Positions 27,913 to 37,264 of a stretch of 48,550 nt of DNA are shown in pieces. Made by a program: the position numbers and the translations under genes. Origin of the DNA: Methylophilales bacterium 28-44-11. Its GTDB lineage: Bacteria > Pseudomonadota > Gammaproteobacteria > Burkholderiales > Methylophilaceae. The notes beneath the pieces were generated by a model that saw only the letters and a program-made list of their open reading frames with translations, was not told the origin of the DNA and did no database searches. The stretch's first letter is position 1. Each line of letters starts with the position of its first letter. The stretch lies in assembly GCA_002281475.1 (NCBI GenBank), contig NCGC01000004.1, positions 1 to 48,550 on the forward strand. The letters are read 5' to 3'.

Positions 27913-29168
27913 TGAAACATTTCAGATGGCAAGCCATTGGAATCGTCTTGATGCTGGCATTGTCTGTGACATCTTGTAGCAAGCGCAACGTGAAAGTGAC
28001 GACCCCACTCACTTGCAACTGCGAGCAACCAGCCACCCCTAGTAAATCTTCAGCAGATGTGGTCTGCGCAGATCCAAGCGTGCCAGAAAGCACCCCTGTC
28101 AAAGTTCCAGAATATGGCTTGCTCAAATTAGCACAATGGAGTGATGTTGAGGAGCTTAAACAAGACGATTTAACGGCCAGTTGGAATGCATGGTTAACCA
28201 GTTGCAGTGGTTTAAAAAATAAGCCTGACTGGCAAACGGCCTGCCAAGCAGCTATAAGTCTAAATGCGCCAACGCAAGCTGACATTATCAATTACTTCGC
28301 GCAATATTTTGACGTGTATAGTACTCGCTCAGTTGCCGGGGAGAGTACAGGCTTAGTAACAGGGTATTACCAACCCTTGTTAAGAGGAAGCCGTACCAAA
28401 TCTAGTAAATATGCTTTCCCCCTTTACGGCCAACCAAAAGATTTGATTACCGTAGATTTGAGTGCGCTTTTTCCTGAACTTAAATATAAACGTGTGCGTG
28501 GTAAGTTAGATGGTAATAAGCTGGTGCCTTATTACACACGCGCTGAAATTGAATCCGCTACGCCACCGCTATCAGGCAATGAAATTGTATGGGTGGACGA
28601 TGAGCTGGATGCGTTTTATTTACAAATTCAAGGTTCAGGCTTGATTAAACTTAACACAGGCGAACAAATGCATTTGGGATATGCTGATCAAAATGGTCAT
28701 ACTTACAATTCTATTGGCAAAGTCTTGGTGCAACGTGGAGAGATGACAGCCAGCCAGGCCTCCATGCAGGGCATTAAAGACTGGGCGAAAAAAAATGTGG
28801 GGAAATTGCGTGAGCTCTTGAACAGCAATCCTAGTTATGTTTTTTTCCGTGAACTGCCCGGAAACTTGCCCGGCCCACTCGGTGCATTAGGCGTCCCCCT
28901 CACAGCTGAGCGAAGTATTGCCGTTGATCCCAAGTATATTCCACTTGGAGCACCGGTGTTTTTGTCGACCACTTATCCCAATAGCAATAAACCGCTAAAG
29001 CGAATGATGATGGCACAAGATACAGGTGGCGCCATTAAAGACGGTATTCGCGCAGACTTTTACTGGGGTACAGGTCATGAGGCCGGCAAGATGGCTGGCT
29101 CGATGAAACAATCTGGTCAAATGTGGGTATTGTTACCTAAAGGCTTTAAATTACCATCTATTAACTGA
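27912..29168 (+). CDS. mltA: Membrane-bound lytic murein transglycosylase A
   Basis: Cleaves peptidoglycan to 1,6-anhydromuropeptides; outer-membrane lipoprotein. Signal peptide with lipobox VTSC (Cys22). MltA core about 130-320 (STGLVTGYYQPLLRGSRTK, EIVWVDDELDAFYLQIQGSGLIKLNTGE, FFRELPGNLPGPLGALGVPLTAERSIAVD) and 3D domain about 320-415 (MMMAQDTGGAIKDGIRADFYWGTGHEAG) with the catalytic Asp in the GAIKGxxRxDxFxG-like block. 418 residues. Ends the thiS-thiG-apaG-mltA run; a shared terminator follows. Confidence 0.95.
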   Translation: MKHFRWQAIGIVLMLALSVTSCSKRNVKVTTPLTCNCEQPATPSKSSADVVCADPSVPESTPVKVPEYGLLKLAQWSDVEELKQDDLTASWNAWLTSCSGLKNKPDWQTACQAAISLNAPTQADIINYFAQYFDVYSTRSVAGESTGLVTGYYQPLLRGSRTKSSKYAFPLYGQPKDLITVDLSALFPELKYKRVRGKLDGNKLVPYYTRAEIESATPPLSGNEIVWVDDELDAFYLQIQGSGLIKLNTGEQMHLGYADQNGHTYNSIGKVLVQRGEMTASQASMQGIKDWAKKNVGKLRELLNSNPSYVFFRELPGNLPGPLGALGVPLTAERSIAVDPKYIPLGAPVFLSTTYPNSNKPLKRMMMAQDTGGAIKDGIRADFYWGTGHEAGKMAGSMKQSGQMWVLLPKGFKLPSIN

Positions 29169-29199
29169 CTAAGCGACATCAATACATTTCGTAAAAATA

Positions 29200-29227
29200 A
29201 AAAGGGTGCTAATTAGCACCCTTTTTT
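29200..29227. terminator. Bidirectional intrinsic terminator between mltA and pqqA
   Basis: Stem AAAGGGTGCT / AGCACCCTTT with loop AATT, an A-run on one side and a T-run on the other, so it can end both mltA (plus) and pqqA (minus). Confidence 0.9.
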
Positions 29228-29244
29228 AATACGAATAACAAAAA

Positions 29245-29316
29245 TTATTTGTTCATTACGTACATTGTTACTTCGAAACCGAAACGCATTTCAGTAGCTG
29301 CTGGTGTTGTCCACAT
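29245..29316 (-). CDS. pqqA: PqqA, coenzyme PQQ precursor peptide (orphan copy)
   Basis: A 23-residue frame, MWTTPAATEMRFGFEVTMYVMNK, behind AAAGGAG. It matches PqqA: the core EVTMY contains Glu15 and Tyr19, the two residues that PqqE cross-links and that become PQQ, and the WTxPxxTExRFGFEVTMY frame is the family signature. PQQ is the cofactor of methanol dehydrogenase. No pqqB, C, D or E lies in this window, so this copy is detached from the biosynthesis operon. It ends at a strong terminator 18 nt downstream and has its own leader of about 116 bp after the previous gene's terminator. Confidence 0.92.
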   Translation of the reverse strand: MWTTPAATEMRFGFEVTMYVMNK

Positions 29317-29432
29317 AATGATTCTCCTTTAGTTAGTATTCGTATGGTTTACTTCACATCACTGCTAATGCAAATCCATAACGTGAATTGATAATACGCG
29401 TTCTATTAAAATATCCACTGTTTAAAGCACTT

Positions 29433-29459
29433 AAAACCATCTCATGGTTTTCATGAGAT
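29433..29459 (-). terminator. Probable intrinsic terminator after the kinase-fusion operon
   Basis: On the minus strand ATCTCATG and CATGAGAT pair around a 5-nt loop, followed by GGTTTT, 6 nt after the stop at 29466. The U-run is short, so termination may be partial and allow some read-through into pqqA. Confidence 0.6.
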
Positions 29460-29465
29460 TATTCA

Positions 29466-31712
29466 TTAGGCACTCATACTTTTTAACTTATTGATCAACC
29501 GTTTCCAACCTTTGCGACCAATGGTTTTTTTGAGGCGCACTTTAACATCATAACTATAAAATGCAAGGCGATGGCGCCATGAGAATTGACGGCCCATCAT
29601 GCCAAAATAAATTTGCATCAATCGCTCTCTTCCTGCCCAATGCAACTTATGGCAAGCACGTGTCATATCCGCTAACCGATACTTGTCTGGAAAGGGCGTG
29701 TAAGTATAAGCGCGTAATCGAGCAGTATCAATGAGTGAAAAGGTGAGTTGTTGCTGTGGATTAAAATCGACCAGAATGTTTCCACCCGAAAAATCTCTGA
29801 AATAGACAAGACGCCCATGCATGTCATGACAAAATTGTGCAAATTGAAAATAAACTTCTTCGGCTTGTAAATGCTTAAATGTCGTTTCGCCTTGCGCAAA
29901 GCTAGAAAATATTTGGCCAATACTGGCAACAGACTTTACAAATTCACACACATAAAAATTCTGTTTAAGACTGCTATCGCCTATCTTTTCAAAGTAAGCC
30001 ACTGGAGCCGCCGTGCCAATACCGCGACGTTGTAGTTCCATCGCGCCATTCCAGCTACGTTTTGCTTTGCTTGGCTTAAACCGATCTAACAACGCTTTAT
30101 GAGGATACATTTTAACGGGTTGCTTGACCGTCAATTGCTGTTCTGTATTTCTTGGGTCTGGGACTGCCCAAATCGCATTACGCGCGTGACGCAATGCACC
30201 TTGTTTATGAGGGGCTAGCAAGTGTGCTGGGTGTAATTGTTGTTTTATTAAAGCGGCATCTTTTGCATCTTTTGCCAAAATCAACCCTCTCCAGCCTTCG
30301 TCTGTAAACTGAAAATATCGCAGTCCAATTTGATGGGCATGGATGACCAAATCTTTTGCAAGAATAGGCTTCACCTGAATCTCTACTTTGGTTTTCCATG
30401 TGATGTAGATGGGCGACTCTGTCACAAACACATCATTTTCCGTTACCAACCCACCATCGCGGTCTAGGATAGTTGCTTCAGACAATGCATCCTGCGCATA
30501 CAATTCAGTGAGCAACGCAAGTTGGCCATTTTGTGTCCACAACACATGTTGGGTGTTGCCTTCTTTTTCAAAATGATGAATTTCCAACCCATTTGCGGTG
30601 GCTATCGCACGCACATAACGTGCTCCCTGAATCTGTTGTACACAGGTTTTTACTGCGGCAAAACTTGGCTGATGTGCAAAATCTTGTAGCTTACCGTCTA
30701 CTTGTTTGTAATGGGTCACACGCTCTAACGCTGGGTAATCGTGTTCGGACAGTCCATCTGTTATCAGCCCTTCACGCTGACAAATAAAAGCACCCCAGTT
30801 TGCCTGATCTATTGCGCCAGATGCTGCTAATAACAGAAAATAACGCGCTGCGTAATCAGCTTGTTTTTGCGCACCATCTGGATAACGGCGCTGAATGCGA
30901 TATATGGCCCAAAATGCGACTGGCGAGATGAGCGAAGGCACGCCAAAATCGCGGCTTATCTTATTAAGTAAACGCGCTTTTTTTATCAGGTTATAGTCAA
31001 ACCAAGTGGTCCAATGATATTTGAAAATTCGGTGATCAAAGCTTTCAGGTTCTAGCACACGCTCACAAAACAAGTTATTACTGGCGATGTTTGGTAATTG
31101 TTTTCGCGCTTTAAAATGCTTTAACAAACTCACATTATAAATGGGCTCAAAGTCTTGAACATTTGGCCCTGCAAGCTTTATGTTGCGTCCCTTAATTAAG
31201 TCATACGCAATAGCCCAAGCGACTAAAAAACCACCAAAAGTATAACCTGACCAACGTTTGCGATTGATCGTTGATCCCACCTCAATGTGTTGCAGATGCT
31301 GACCAAAACGGTCTAACACATTGACGATAAATTGTTGCCAGATGACTTGTTCATCTGGTAGAAGCATGTGTCTTGCCGCATTAAATGGCTGTACCAAATG
31401 CAAATTGATATGGAAATTGGCAGCAATGAGCGCCGTTAAAAAGCGGGCGTTTGCGCCATCTAAATCACCGTAGGTAAAGTCTAAGCGCACACGTTTTACC
31501 CCTAAGCTATGTAATTGGGTAATGACATACGCATCTACCGCTGGGTCATCCTGCGTAGCGACACACACGCCGATAAAATCATTGGGGATGGTGTGATTGC
31601 TGACGGGCAAATGCGCGCCGCGTAGCCACAATCCACCCGTTAAAAAATATCCGAGGCCATCACGGATGACCTGATTGGTCAGCATTGAAGGCTGATGCTT
31701 TTCACCTGACAT
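29466..31712 (-). CDS. Fusion: degenerate glycosidase-like barrel plus WaaP/InaA-like kinase
   Basis: The 748 residues have two parts. Residues about 40-340 resemble a GH39-like TIM barrel (IGVCVATQDDPAVD, VKRVRLDFTYGD, HIEVGSTINRKRWSGYTFGGFLVAWA), but the expected GNEPN reads GSTIN (146-150) and the second catalytic Glu region (LISPVAFW) lacks Glu, so hydrolysis is doubtful. Residues about 525-748 resemble lipopolysaccharide kinases of the InaA/WaaP class: Lys534 (PVKMY), AMELQRRGIGTAAPVA, FRDFSGGNI (Asp640, Asn645) and IDTAR (Asp662). No signal peptide, so the kinase is cytosolic. The start overlaps the upstream sulfatase stop (TAATG). It may phosphorylate a sugar or lipid head group, with the barrel binding the glycan. 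Confidence 0.78.
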   Translation of the reverse strand: MSGEKHQPSMLTNQVIRDGLGYFLTGGLWLRGAHLPVSNHTIPNDFIGVCVATQDDPAVDAYVITQLHSLGVKRVRLDFTYGDLDGANARFLTALIAANFHINLHLVQPFNAARHMLLPDEQVIWQQFIVNVLDRFGQHLQHIEVGSTINRKRWSGYTFGGFLVAWAIAYDLIKGRNIKLAGPNVQDFEPIYNVSLLKHFKARKQLPNIASNNLFCERVLEPESFDHRIFKYHWTTWFDYNLIKKARLLNKISRDFGVPSLISPVAFWAIYRIQRRYPDGAQKQADYAARYFLLLAASGAIDQANWGAFICQREGLITDGLSEHDYPALERVTHYKQVDGKLQDFAHQPSFAAVKTCVQQIQGARYVRAIATANGLEIHHFEKEGNTQHVLWTQNGQLALLTELYAQDALSEATILDRDGGLVTENDVFVTESPIYITWKTKVEIQVKPILAKDLVIHAHQIGLRYFQFTDEGWRGLILAKDAKDAALIKQQLHPAHLLAPHKQGALRHARNAIWAVPDPRNTEQQLTVKQPVKMYPHKALLDRFKPSKAKRSWNGAMELQRRGIGTAAPVAYFEKIGDSSLKQNFYVCEFVKSVASIGQIFSSFAQGETTFKHLQAEEVYFQFAQFCHDMHGRLVYFRDFSGGNILVDFNPQQQLTFSLIDTARLRAYTYTPFPDKYRLADMTRACHKLHWAGRERLMQIYFGMMGRQFSWRHRLAFYSYDVKVRLKKTIGRKGWKRLINKLKSMSA

Positions 31713-33685
31713 TATGGCAACCGATAACGCTGTTCTGTATAAAGCATTGACGGTAAAAGCGAATTCGCCAACGCACGTTGTTCGAGTTGCGATGCGTTGG
31801 CAGGGGGAGCGACTTCATTTAGATGTTTAATCTTGGTATCGTAGACTGCATGCGCCGGTGCTTTTCCTTCACGTAATACCACCACTTGATTCGCCTCATT
31901 GGTCTCTTCCATCCAACCAAAATTATAGTTGTATTGCATCATGGCACGCCCCAGATAATCCTCGGGTAGGTCAGACATATCACGCCCCGTCATTGGATGT
32001 TGCGCATTGACACCCATCAACGACAGTACTGTGACAGGCAAATCAATTTGGCTTGCCATTGCGGTGATTCTCTGTGGCGCAATATCCGCACCCAAAATCA
32101 AGCCGGGGATATGAAAATGTTCAATCGGCACTAAAGTTTCACCTCTTACACGTATGTCATGATCTGCCACAATCAGGAACACGGTGTCTTTCCAATAAGG
32201 ACTGGCTTTGGCTTTTTTGATAAACTCGCCAATCGCGTAATCTGCGTATTTCACCGCATTATTATCGGTAGCTTTTGGTTGCTCATATAGCTCAATGCGA
32301 CCATCAGGGAATTCAAATGGTGCATGGTTGGTGGAGCTAAATGCTAAGGTAAAAAACGGCTGACCACTGGCATGATGGGCTAGCAGTTGTTCATGGGTTT
32401 TATTCAGTAAGTCTTCATCAGATACACCCCAGCTCGCAACGAAAATAGGATTTTTATAGTCTTTCTGATCCACAATATTTTGGAATCCATTACCCATAAA
32501 AAAGCTGCGCATATTGTCAAAATGCGACTCTCCACCATAGATAAACTCTGTGATATAGCCTTGCTGTTTCAGCAAACTGGCTAAACTAAAAAAGTTTTTC
32601 TGGCTTAAAGAGAGTTTGACGGTACTGTCCGCTGGGGTTGGCTGAAACCCAGTCACCACCGCCTCAATGCCACGCACTGAGCGTGTACCTGTTGCGTACA
32701 GTTGTTCAAACCAAATACCTTCTTCTTTTAACAACTCCAGGTTTGGAGTCACCGGCTTACCACCTAGGGATGCTACAAAACCAGCCCCTAAACTTTCTTC
32801 CAAAATAATGACTAAATTAAGGGGTTTATCTCGTTTGGCATAAGGCACCAAGGTAGTCAAAGTAGGGATGTCGGTGTCTTTGGCTTGAGTCAGTTTAAGC
32901 ACCTCGGCCTTGTCCATTTTTCCGTAAATTTGGCTGGATTTGGCTTCATGCTGCAAACTGTAAATTGCATAAAACACAGAGTAACCAGAATTGAGAATAA
33001 GGCTATTCACCATGCTATCTTGGGTAATAGCAAACAGTGCGGGGTTTGCAGGGCGGTGACCTAATGTCGAGCGAATGCCCAATAAAGCAAGGATGAACAC
33101 CAATGGCCACACCAACCATAGACGTCGGTTTGTCCAGGTTGATTTGGCTGTCTGCCAAGGCTGCATCCAATAACGCATCCACATTACGGCAAGCACAGTA
33201 AAACCAACCCCTGCAAAAATATGGACCTTAAACCCTTTCCACAGCATACCCATGACTTCATGCGGGTACTTAAGGTATTCCACAAAAATACGGTTTGGAC
33301 GTACATCGTATTCCATGATAAACCCTGGGGTTGCTGCCTCTAAAAACACCAACAAGACAATTGCAATCAGCACCCAGCCATACGTGAGCCATTTCCATAT
33401 ATGAAAAAAACGCTGGATGGCTAGCAATGGTGCAAGCAATATTGGAATCAGCGCAATCAATCCGAGCTGAATCATATCGACACGCACACCTTGATACATC
33501 ACTGCAAGAAGATCTCCGGTGGCATAGACACGGTCAAACTTCCAAAGCACCAGCCCAAGCCGTGACAGCGATAAAATGACCAATCCCAATAACAACATGG
33601 AGAACAACGGCGCAAACGGCCCAATTTTGTTGGAAATGTTCCAGATTGCGCGACGGAATCCATCGACCAATGAAGTGATTTGCAT
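31712..33685 (-). CDS. LtaS/MdoB-type membrane sulfatase or phosphoglycerol transferase
   Basis: The 657 residues have about five N-terminal membrane helices (to about 210), then a periplasmic alkaline-phosphatase-like domain with LVIILEESLGAGF (metal Glu), ATGTRSVRGIEAVVTG (nucleophile Thr), YGGESHFDNMRSFFMGNGF, FSSTNHAPFEFPDG and FLIVADHDIR (metal Asp/His). This is the family of LtaS, MdoB/OpgB and related enzymes that move phosphoglycerol or phosphoethanolamine from phospholipid to sugars. In an operon with LplT- and Aas-like genes it fits a scheme in which phospholipid head groups are used and the lipid is recycled; that link is inference. Confidence 0.88.
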   Translation of the reverse strand: MQITSLVDGFRRAIWNISNKIGPFAPLFSMLLLGLVILSLSRLGLVLWKFDRVYATGDLLAVMYQGVRVDMIQLGLIALIPILLAPLLAIQRFFHIWKWLTYGWVLIAIVLLVFLEAATPGFIMEYDVRPNRIFVEYLKYPHEVMGMLWKGFKVHIFAGVGFTVLAVMWMRYWMQPWQTAKSTWTNRRLWLVWPLVFILALLGIRSTLGHRPANPALFAITQDSMVNSLILNSGYSVFYAIYSLQHEAKSSQIYGKMDKAEVLKLTQAKDTDIPTLTTLVPYAKRDKPLNLVIILEESLGAGFVASLGGKPVTPNLELLKEEGIWFEQLYATGTRSVRGIEAVVTGFQPTPADSTVKLSLSQKNFFSLASLLKQQGYITEFIYGGESHFDNMRSFFMGNGFQNIVDQKDYKNPIFVASWGVSDEDLLNKTHEQLLAHHASGQPFFTLAFSSTNHAPFEFPDGRIELYEQPKATDNNAVKYADYAIGEFIKKAKASPYWKDTVFLIVADHDIRVRGETLVPIEHFHIPGLILGADIAPQRITAMASQIDLPVTVLSLMGVNAQHPMTGRDMSDLPEDYLGRAMMQYNYNFGWMEETNEANQVVVLREGKAPAHAVYDTKIKHLNEVAPPANASQLEQRALANSLLPSMLYTEQRYRLP

Positions 33686-33772
33686 ACAGGCTTACACTTG
33701 AACTATGACGAAAACGCTTATTATAGCGACAAGGTGACCATGAGAGTAGCAACGTCTCAATATGGAGTTGGT

Positions 33773-35113
33773 TTAAGCATGCGTGCGCTTAAACCACGCT
33801 TTAAAGCTTCTGTAATAATTGGGTTGGCGAACACACAAGTAGACCATCACCAGTAGATTCACCAAGGCGGTAATTAAAAAAAGCTGCGGGATTGAAACAC
33901 CATACTTAAACAGCGCGATAGAAAAAAGTGCAGAAACCACCATAAATAATGCATTCATGATGTTATTGGCAGCAATAATGCGTGAGCGATAAGCAGGTTC
34001 GGCTAATGTTTGAATCAATACATACAACGGTACGATATAAAACCCACCAAATACACCAAGCAACGCTATGTCTGCTAGTAAACGCCAATGTAGTGGAATG
34101 CTTAAAAACTGTTGATAAGTGTAGATGAATGCATCTTGCACATGCATAACATGAGTGCTTACCCAATAGATGTCTACTGTAAAACAACTCATGCCTATTC
34201 CCCCTATCATGACTAGCCCTAACATCGCTTTACCGCGAGATAACCTTTCACATAGGAGCGAACCCACCCCCACCCCAATAGAAAATACGGTCAACATCAA
34301 AATAAATACACCTTCATCACCATGTAACACAAGTTTAGCCATATTGGGAAACTGCGCCAACAGTGTTGCGCCAAAAAACCAAAACCATGAGATGGCAACT
34401 ATCGCTAACCATAACGTCTGCTGTGCCCAGATCAGTTTGACGTTTTGATAGGTCTCGATAATGGGATTCCATTGAATGGTTAATTTGCTGGTAAGGGCAG
34501 GGGTTGCGGGTATTTGTTTGCTAGCGATATAGCCAATCACACCGATTGAAATAACAGCCATGCTGGTAAACATTTCATAATTCGGATGTGTGGCGAGCCA
34601 TGCCCCCAAAATTTGGCCGAACAATATGGCCACAAAACTCCCCATTTCTACCATGCCATTACCGCCCACCAGCTCCTGTTGATTGAGTTGCTGAGGTAAA
34701 TAGGCATACTTTACCGGCCCAAACAGAGTAGAGTGCATGCCCATCAGAAATAACGCGCTGGCCAGCAACCATAAATTGTGCAGATAAAATCCCACACTGG
34801 CAAATACCATGATCCAAATCTCAAACATCTTCACTAGGCGAATTATTTGTGATTTTTCATACTTGTCCGCAATCTGCCCTGCAGTGGCGGAGAACAAAAA
34901 GAAAGGTAAGATAAAAAGACCGGGCAATAAAGTGGCCATCATTGCACCATCTACGTCACCCAAGCTACTTGCGCGAAAAGCCACCAATGTAATCAATACT
35001 GTTTTGAAGAGGTTATCGTTGAGTGCCCCTAAAAACTGCGTCAAAAAGAATGGTAAAAATCTCTTTTGGGACATTAACGAAAATTGATTACTCACCCGAT
35101 TCCCTTCATTCAC
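33773..35113 (-). CDS. lplT: MFS transporter, LplT-like lysophospholipid flippase
   Basis: The 446 residues form about 12 membrane helices; FLPFFLTQFLGALNDNLFKTVLITLVAF is the LplT signature. LplT moves lysophospholipids from the outer to the inner leaflet of the inner membrane for re-acylation by Aas, whose gene is directly upstream (gap of 6 nt). The start is uncertain: ATG 35113, GTG 35095 or ATG 35074 (MSQKRFLPFF) are in frame. ATG 35113 has AGGTGA very close; the family start fits 35074 best. Confidence 0.86.
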   Translation of the reverse strand: MNEGNRVSNQFSLMSQKRFLPFFLTQFLGALNDNLFKTVLITLVAFRASSLGDVDGAMMATLLPGLFILPFFLFSATAGQIADKYEKSQIIRLVKMFEIWIMVFASVGFYLHNLWLLASALFLMGMHSTLFGPVKYAYLPQQLNQQELVGGNGMVEMGSFVAILFGQILGAWLATHPNYEMFTSMAVISIGVIGYIASKQIPATPALTSKLTIQWNPIIETYQNVKLIWAQQTLWLAIVAISWFWFFGATLLAQFPNMAKLVLHGDEGVFILMLTVFSIGVGVGSLLCERLSRGKAMLGLVMIGGIGMSCFTVDIYWVSTHVMHVQDAFIYTYQQFLSIPLHWRLLADIALLGVFGGFYIVPLYVLIQTLAEPAYRSRIIAANNIMNALFMVVSALFSIALFKYGVSIPQLFLITALVNLLVMVYLCVRQPNYYRSFKAWFKRTHA

Positions 35114-35119
35114 CTATGA

Positions 35120-37264
35120 TTAGGCGGCTTCAGCCATTTGTTTTAATGTGACGTAATCGGTTTTGCCGGTGCCCAATAAAGGTATTTCCTCTAACTGCAC
35201 AATTTTTCTGGCAATTGCCAATTCTGGACTGCCTAAATTTTTAGCGACAATTTGTAGATCTTCGCGTTTGAGTGCAGGGTCCGTGGTAAACAACACAATG
35301 TTCTCACCTCGTTGCATATCATACTGGGTGGAGGCAGCATGCTGATGCTCAGGCGCTGCGGTGTGGGCAATCTTTTCCACCACTTCGAGTGAGACCATTT
35401 CACCCGCCACTTTTGCAAAGCGCTTGACTCGGCCTTTGATAAAAATAAACCCTTCTGCGTCCATTTCTACCACATCACCAGTGTTGTACCAACCGTCCTC
35501 TGGTGGTGCTAATACGGCTGGCGCTTCAAACGTATAATAGCCCAGCATGACGTTTTCTCCTTTGACCAAGAGAACGCCACCGTCTGCAATCCCTGGGATA
35601 GGCTCTAACTTGTGAGCGATGCCTGGCAATAATTGCCCTACACTACCGTGTCGATTTGCCATAGGCGTATTGGCTGACAATACTGGTGCGCATTCTGTTG
35701 TGCCGTAACCTTCTAAAATACGAATGCCGAATTTTTCATGGTAGGTTTTTCGCACTTCCTCATTGAGTTTTTCTGCGCCTGCTACTACAAATCTTAGTTT
35801 ATAAAAATCGTAGGGATGTGCAAACTTTGCGTAATTGCTTAAAAACGTACTGGTGGCAAATAATACCGTGCACCCTTTATCGTAAATCACTTCTGGGATG
35901 ACTTTATATTGTAATGGAGAAGGGAACACCAATATTTTGATGCCATTTAGGATAGGCAATAATGACCCAGTAAAGCCGAATGCATGGAACATTGGCAATA
36001 CCATCATAAATTTATCGGTAGGATTAAAATCTAGAATGGCGAGGGTTTGTGCAATATTGGCCAATACACTTTTATGAGAATGGACGACACCCTTCGGCTT
36101 ACCTTCTGAACCCGACGTAAATAAAATCACTGCGATGTCCTCAGGTTTAGCGTATTCCATGGCGGCTCTGGGGTAGTGTAGGGCGTAACCCATCAACCAA
36201 GCGCGATCGCGCACCCCAAATTCACCTCTTAAATCCTCTAAATAAACAATTCTTAAATCAGTAAACTTGGACACGACCTCTTCTAAGCTTGCCGCTTCAA
36301 TAAACTTGCGAGAGGTGATGATGGTTTTTACGTTGGCGGCAATACAGGCATTTTGCATGCCCGCAGTGCCTGATGTGTAATTGAGCATGGCGGGAATTCG
36401 GTTAAACGCAGACATGCCTAATATCAACGCTAAGGTGTTGGTGACGTTAGGCATTAGCACACCCACCGCCTCTCTCGGCTCGCTGACTTTACAGGCAATG
36501 CGGCCTAATGCCAGACTCTTTTTAAGGAGCATTTGGTAGGTTTCTTCTACACCGTTCATGTCCTCGATAATTTTAGTACGGCTACCAAATTTATCTATTG
36601 TGTCCAGAAAAGCTTCAAAAAATGTACGGCTTTTTTGCGCTTGAAATAACATAGTTTGCATGACGCCACGCATGCCTTCACCCGCAATACGGCGTTTTTG
36701 TCGTGCAGTTAAAGGGGGGTGATTACTAGGGTCTTCAATCACTATTTCTGTGCTTGGCAGCACGGTAAGGGTAACGCGTGGGAATAATTTTCTTGGGTGG
36801 GCATCAGACAGTCGTCCGAAATAAGACTGCGCAGCGCCTTCTACTCTGACAGGCAAAATACGTGCGCCTGTTTTGGCTGCGACAAATCCTGGCCCATCAT
36901 ACACTTTCATCAAATTACCCGTCAGCGTAATTCTTCCCTCTGGAAAAATCACCACATTCTCGCCTAAGTCGAGGCGACGAATCACCTGTTTCATAGCGAG
37001 TGGGCTGGTAGGATCTACCGCTAAATATGGCGTTAAGCGTAGAAATTGTCGAAAGATGCGATTTTTAAGCACACCCGTATGCACCACAAACGTGGCCCGT
37101 TTTGGCAGAAATAGCCCCAATAACAAACCGTCTAAAAATGATTCATGGTTGGCCACAATGAGCAATCGATTGTGTTCTGGCACATGTTCTAAACCATGTA
37201 CTGTCACGCGAAAGATAACTTTACAAACGCTACGTAAAATTCTTGTTAACATATCCACCCCCAT
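35120..37264 (-). CDS. aas: Aas-like 2-acyl-glycerophosphoethanolamine acyltransferase / acyl-ACP synthetase
   Basis: A two-domain protein of 714 residues. Residues about 10-200 are a PlsC acyltransferase with NHESFLDG (His40, Asp45) and FPEGRITLTG. Residues about 225-700 are an AMP-forming ligase with FTSGSEGKPKGVVHSHKSV, EGYGTTECAPVLS, YNTGDVVEMDAEGFIFIKGRVKRFAKVAGE and the catalytic Lys in LLGTGKTDYVTL. Together these activate fatty acids on ACP and re-acylate lysophospholipids. The start overlaps the ArsR gene stop (TAATG). Confidence 0.92.
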   Translation of the reverse strand: MGVDMLTRILRSVCKVIFRVTVHGLEHVPEHNRLLIVANHESFLDGLLLGLFLPKRATFVVHTGVLKNRIFRQFLRLTPYLAVDPTSPLAMKQVIRRLDLGENVVIFPEGRITLTGNLMKVYDGPGFVAAKTGARILPVRVEGAAQSYFGRLSDAHPRKLFPRVTLTVLPSTEIVIEDPSNHPPLTARQKRRIAGEGMRGVMQTMLFQAQKSRTFFEAFLDTIDKFGSRTKIIEDMNGVEETYQMLLKKSLALGRIACKVSEPREAVGVLMPNVTNTLALILGMSAFNRIPAMLNYTSGTAGMQNACIAANVKTIITSRKFIEAASLEEVVSKFTDLRIVYLEDLRGEFGVRDRAWLMGYALHYPRAAMEYAKPEDIAVILFTSGSEGKPKGVVHSHKSVLANIAQTLAILDFNPTDKFMMVLPMFHAFGFTGSLLPILNGIKILVFPSPLQYKVIPEVIYDKGCTVLFATSTFLSNYAKFAHPYDFYKLRFVVAGAEKLNEEVRKTYHEKFGIRILEGYGTTECAPVLSANTPMANRHGSVGQLLPGIAHKLEPIPGIADGGVLLVKGENVMLGYYTFEAPAVLAPPEDGWYNTGDVVEMDAEGFIFIKGRVKRFAKVAGEMVSLEVVEKIAHTAAPEHQHAASTQYDMQRGENIVLFTTDPALKREDLQIVAKNLGSPELAIARKIVQLEEIPLLGTGKTDYVTLKQMAEAA

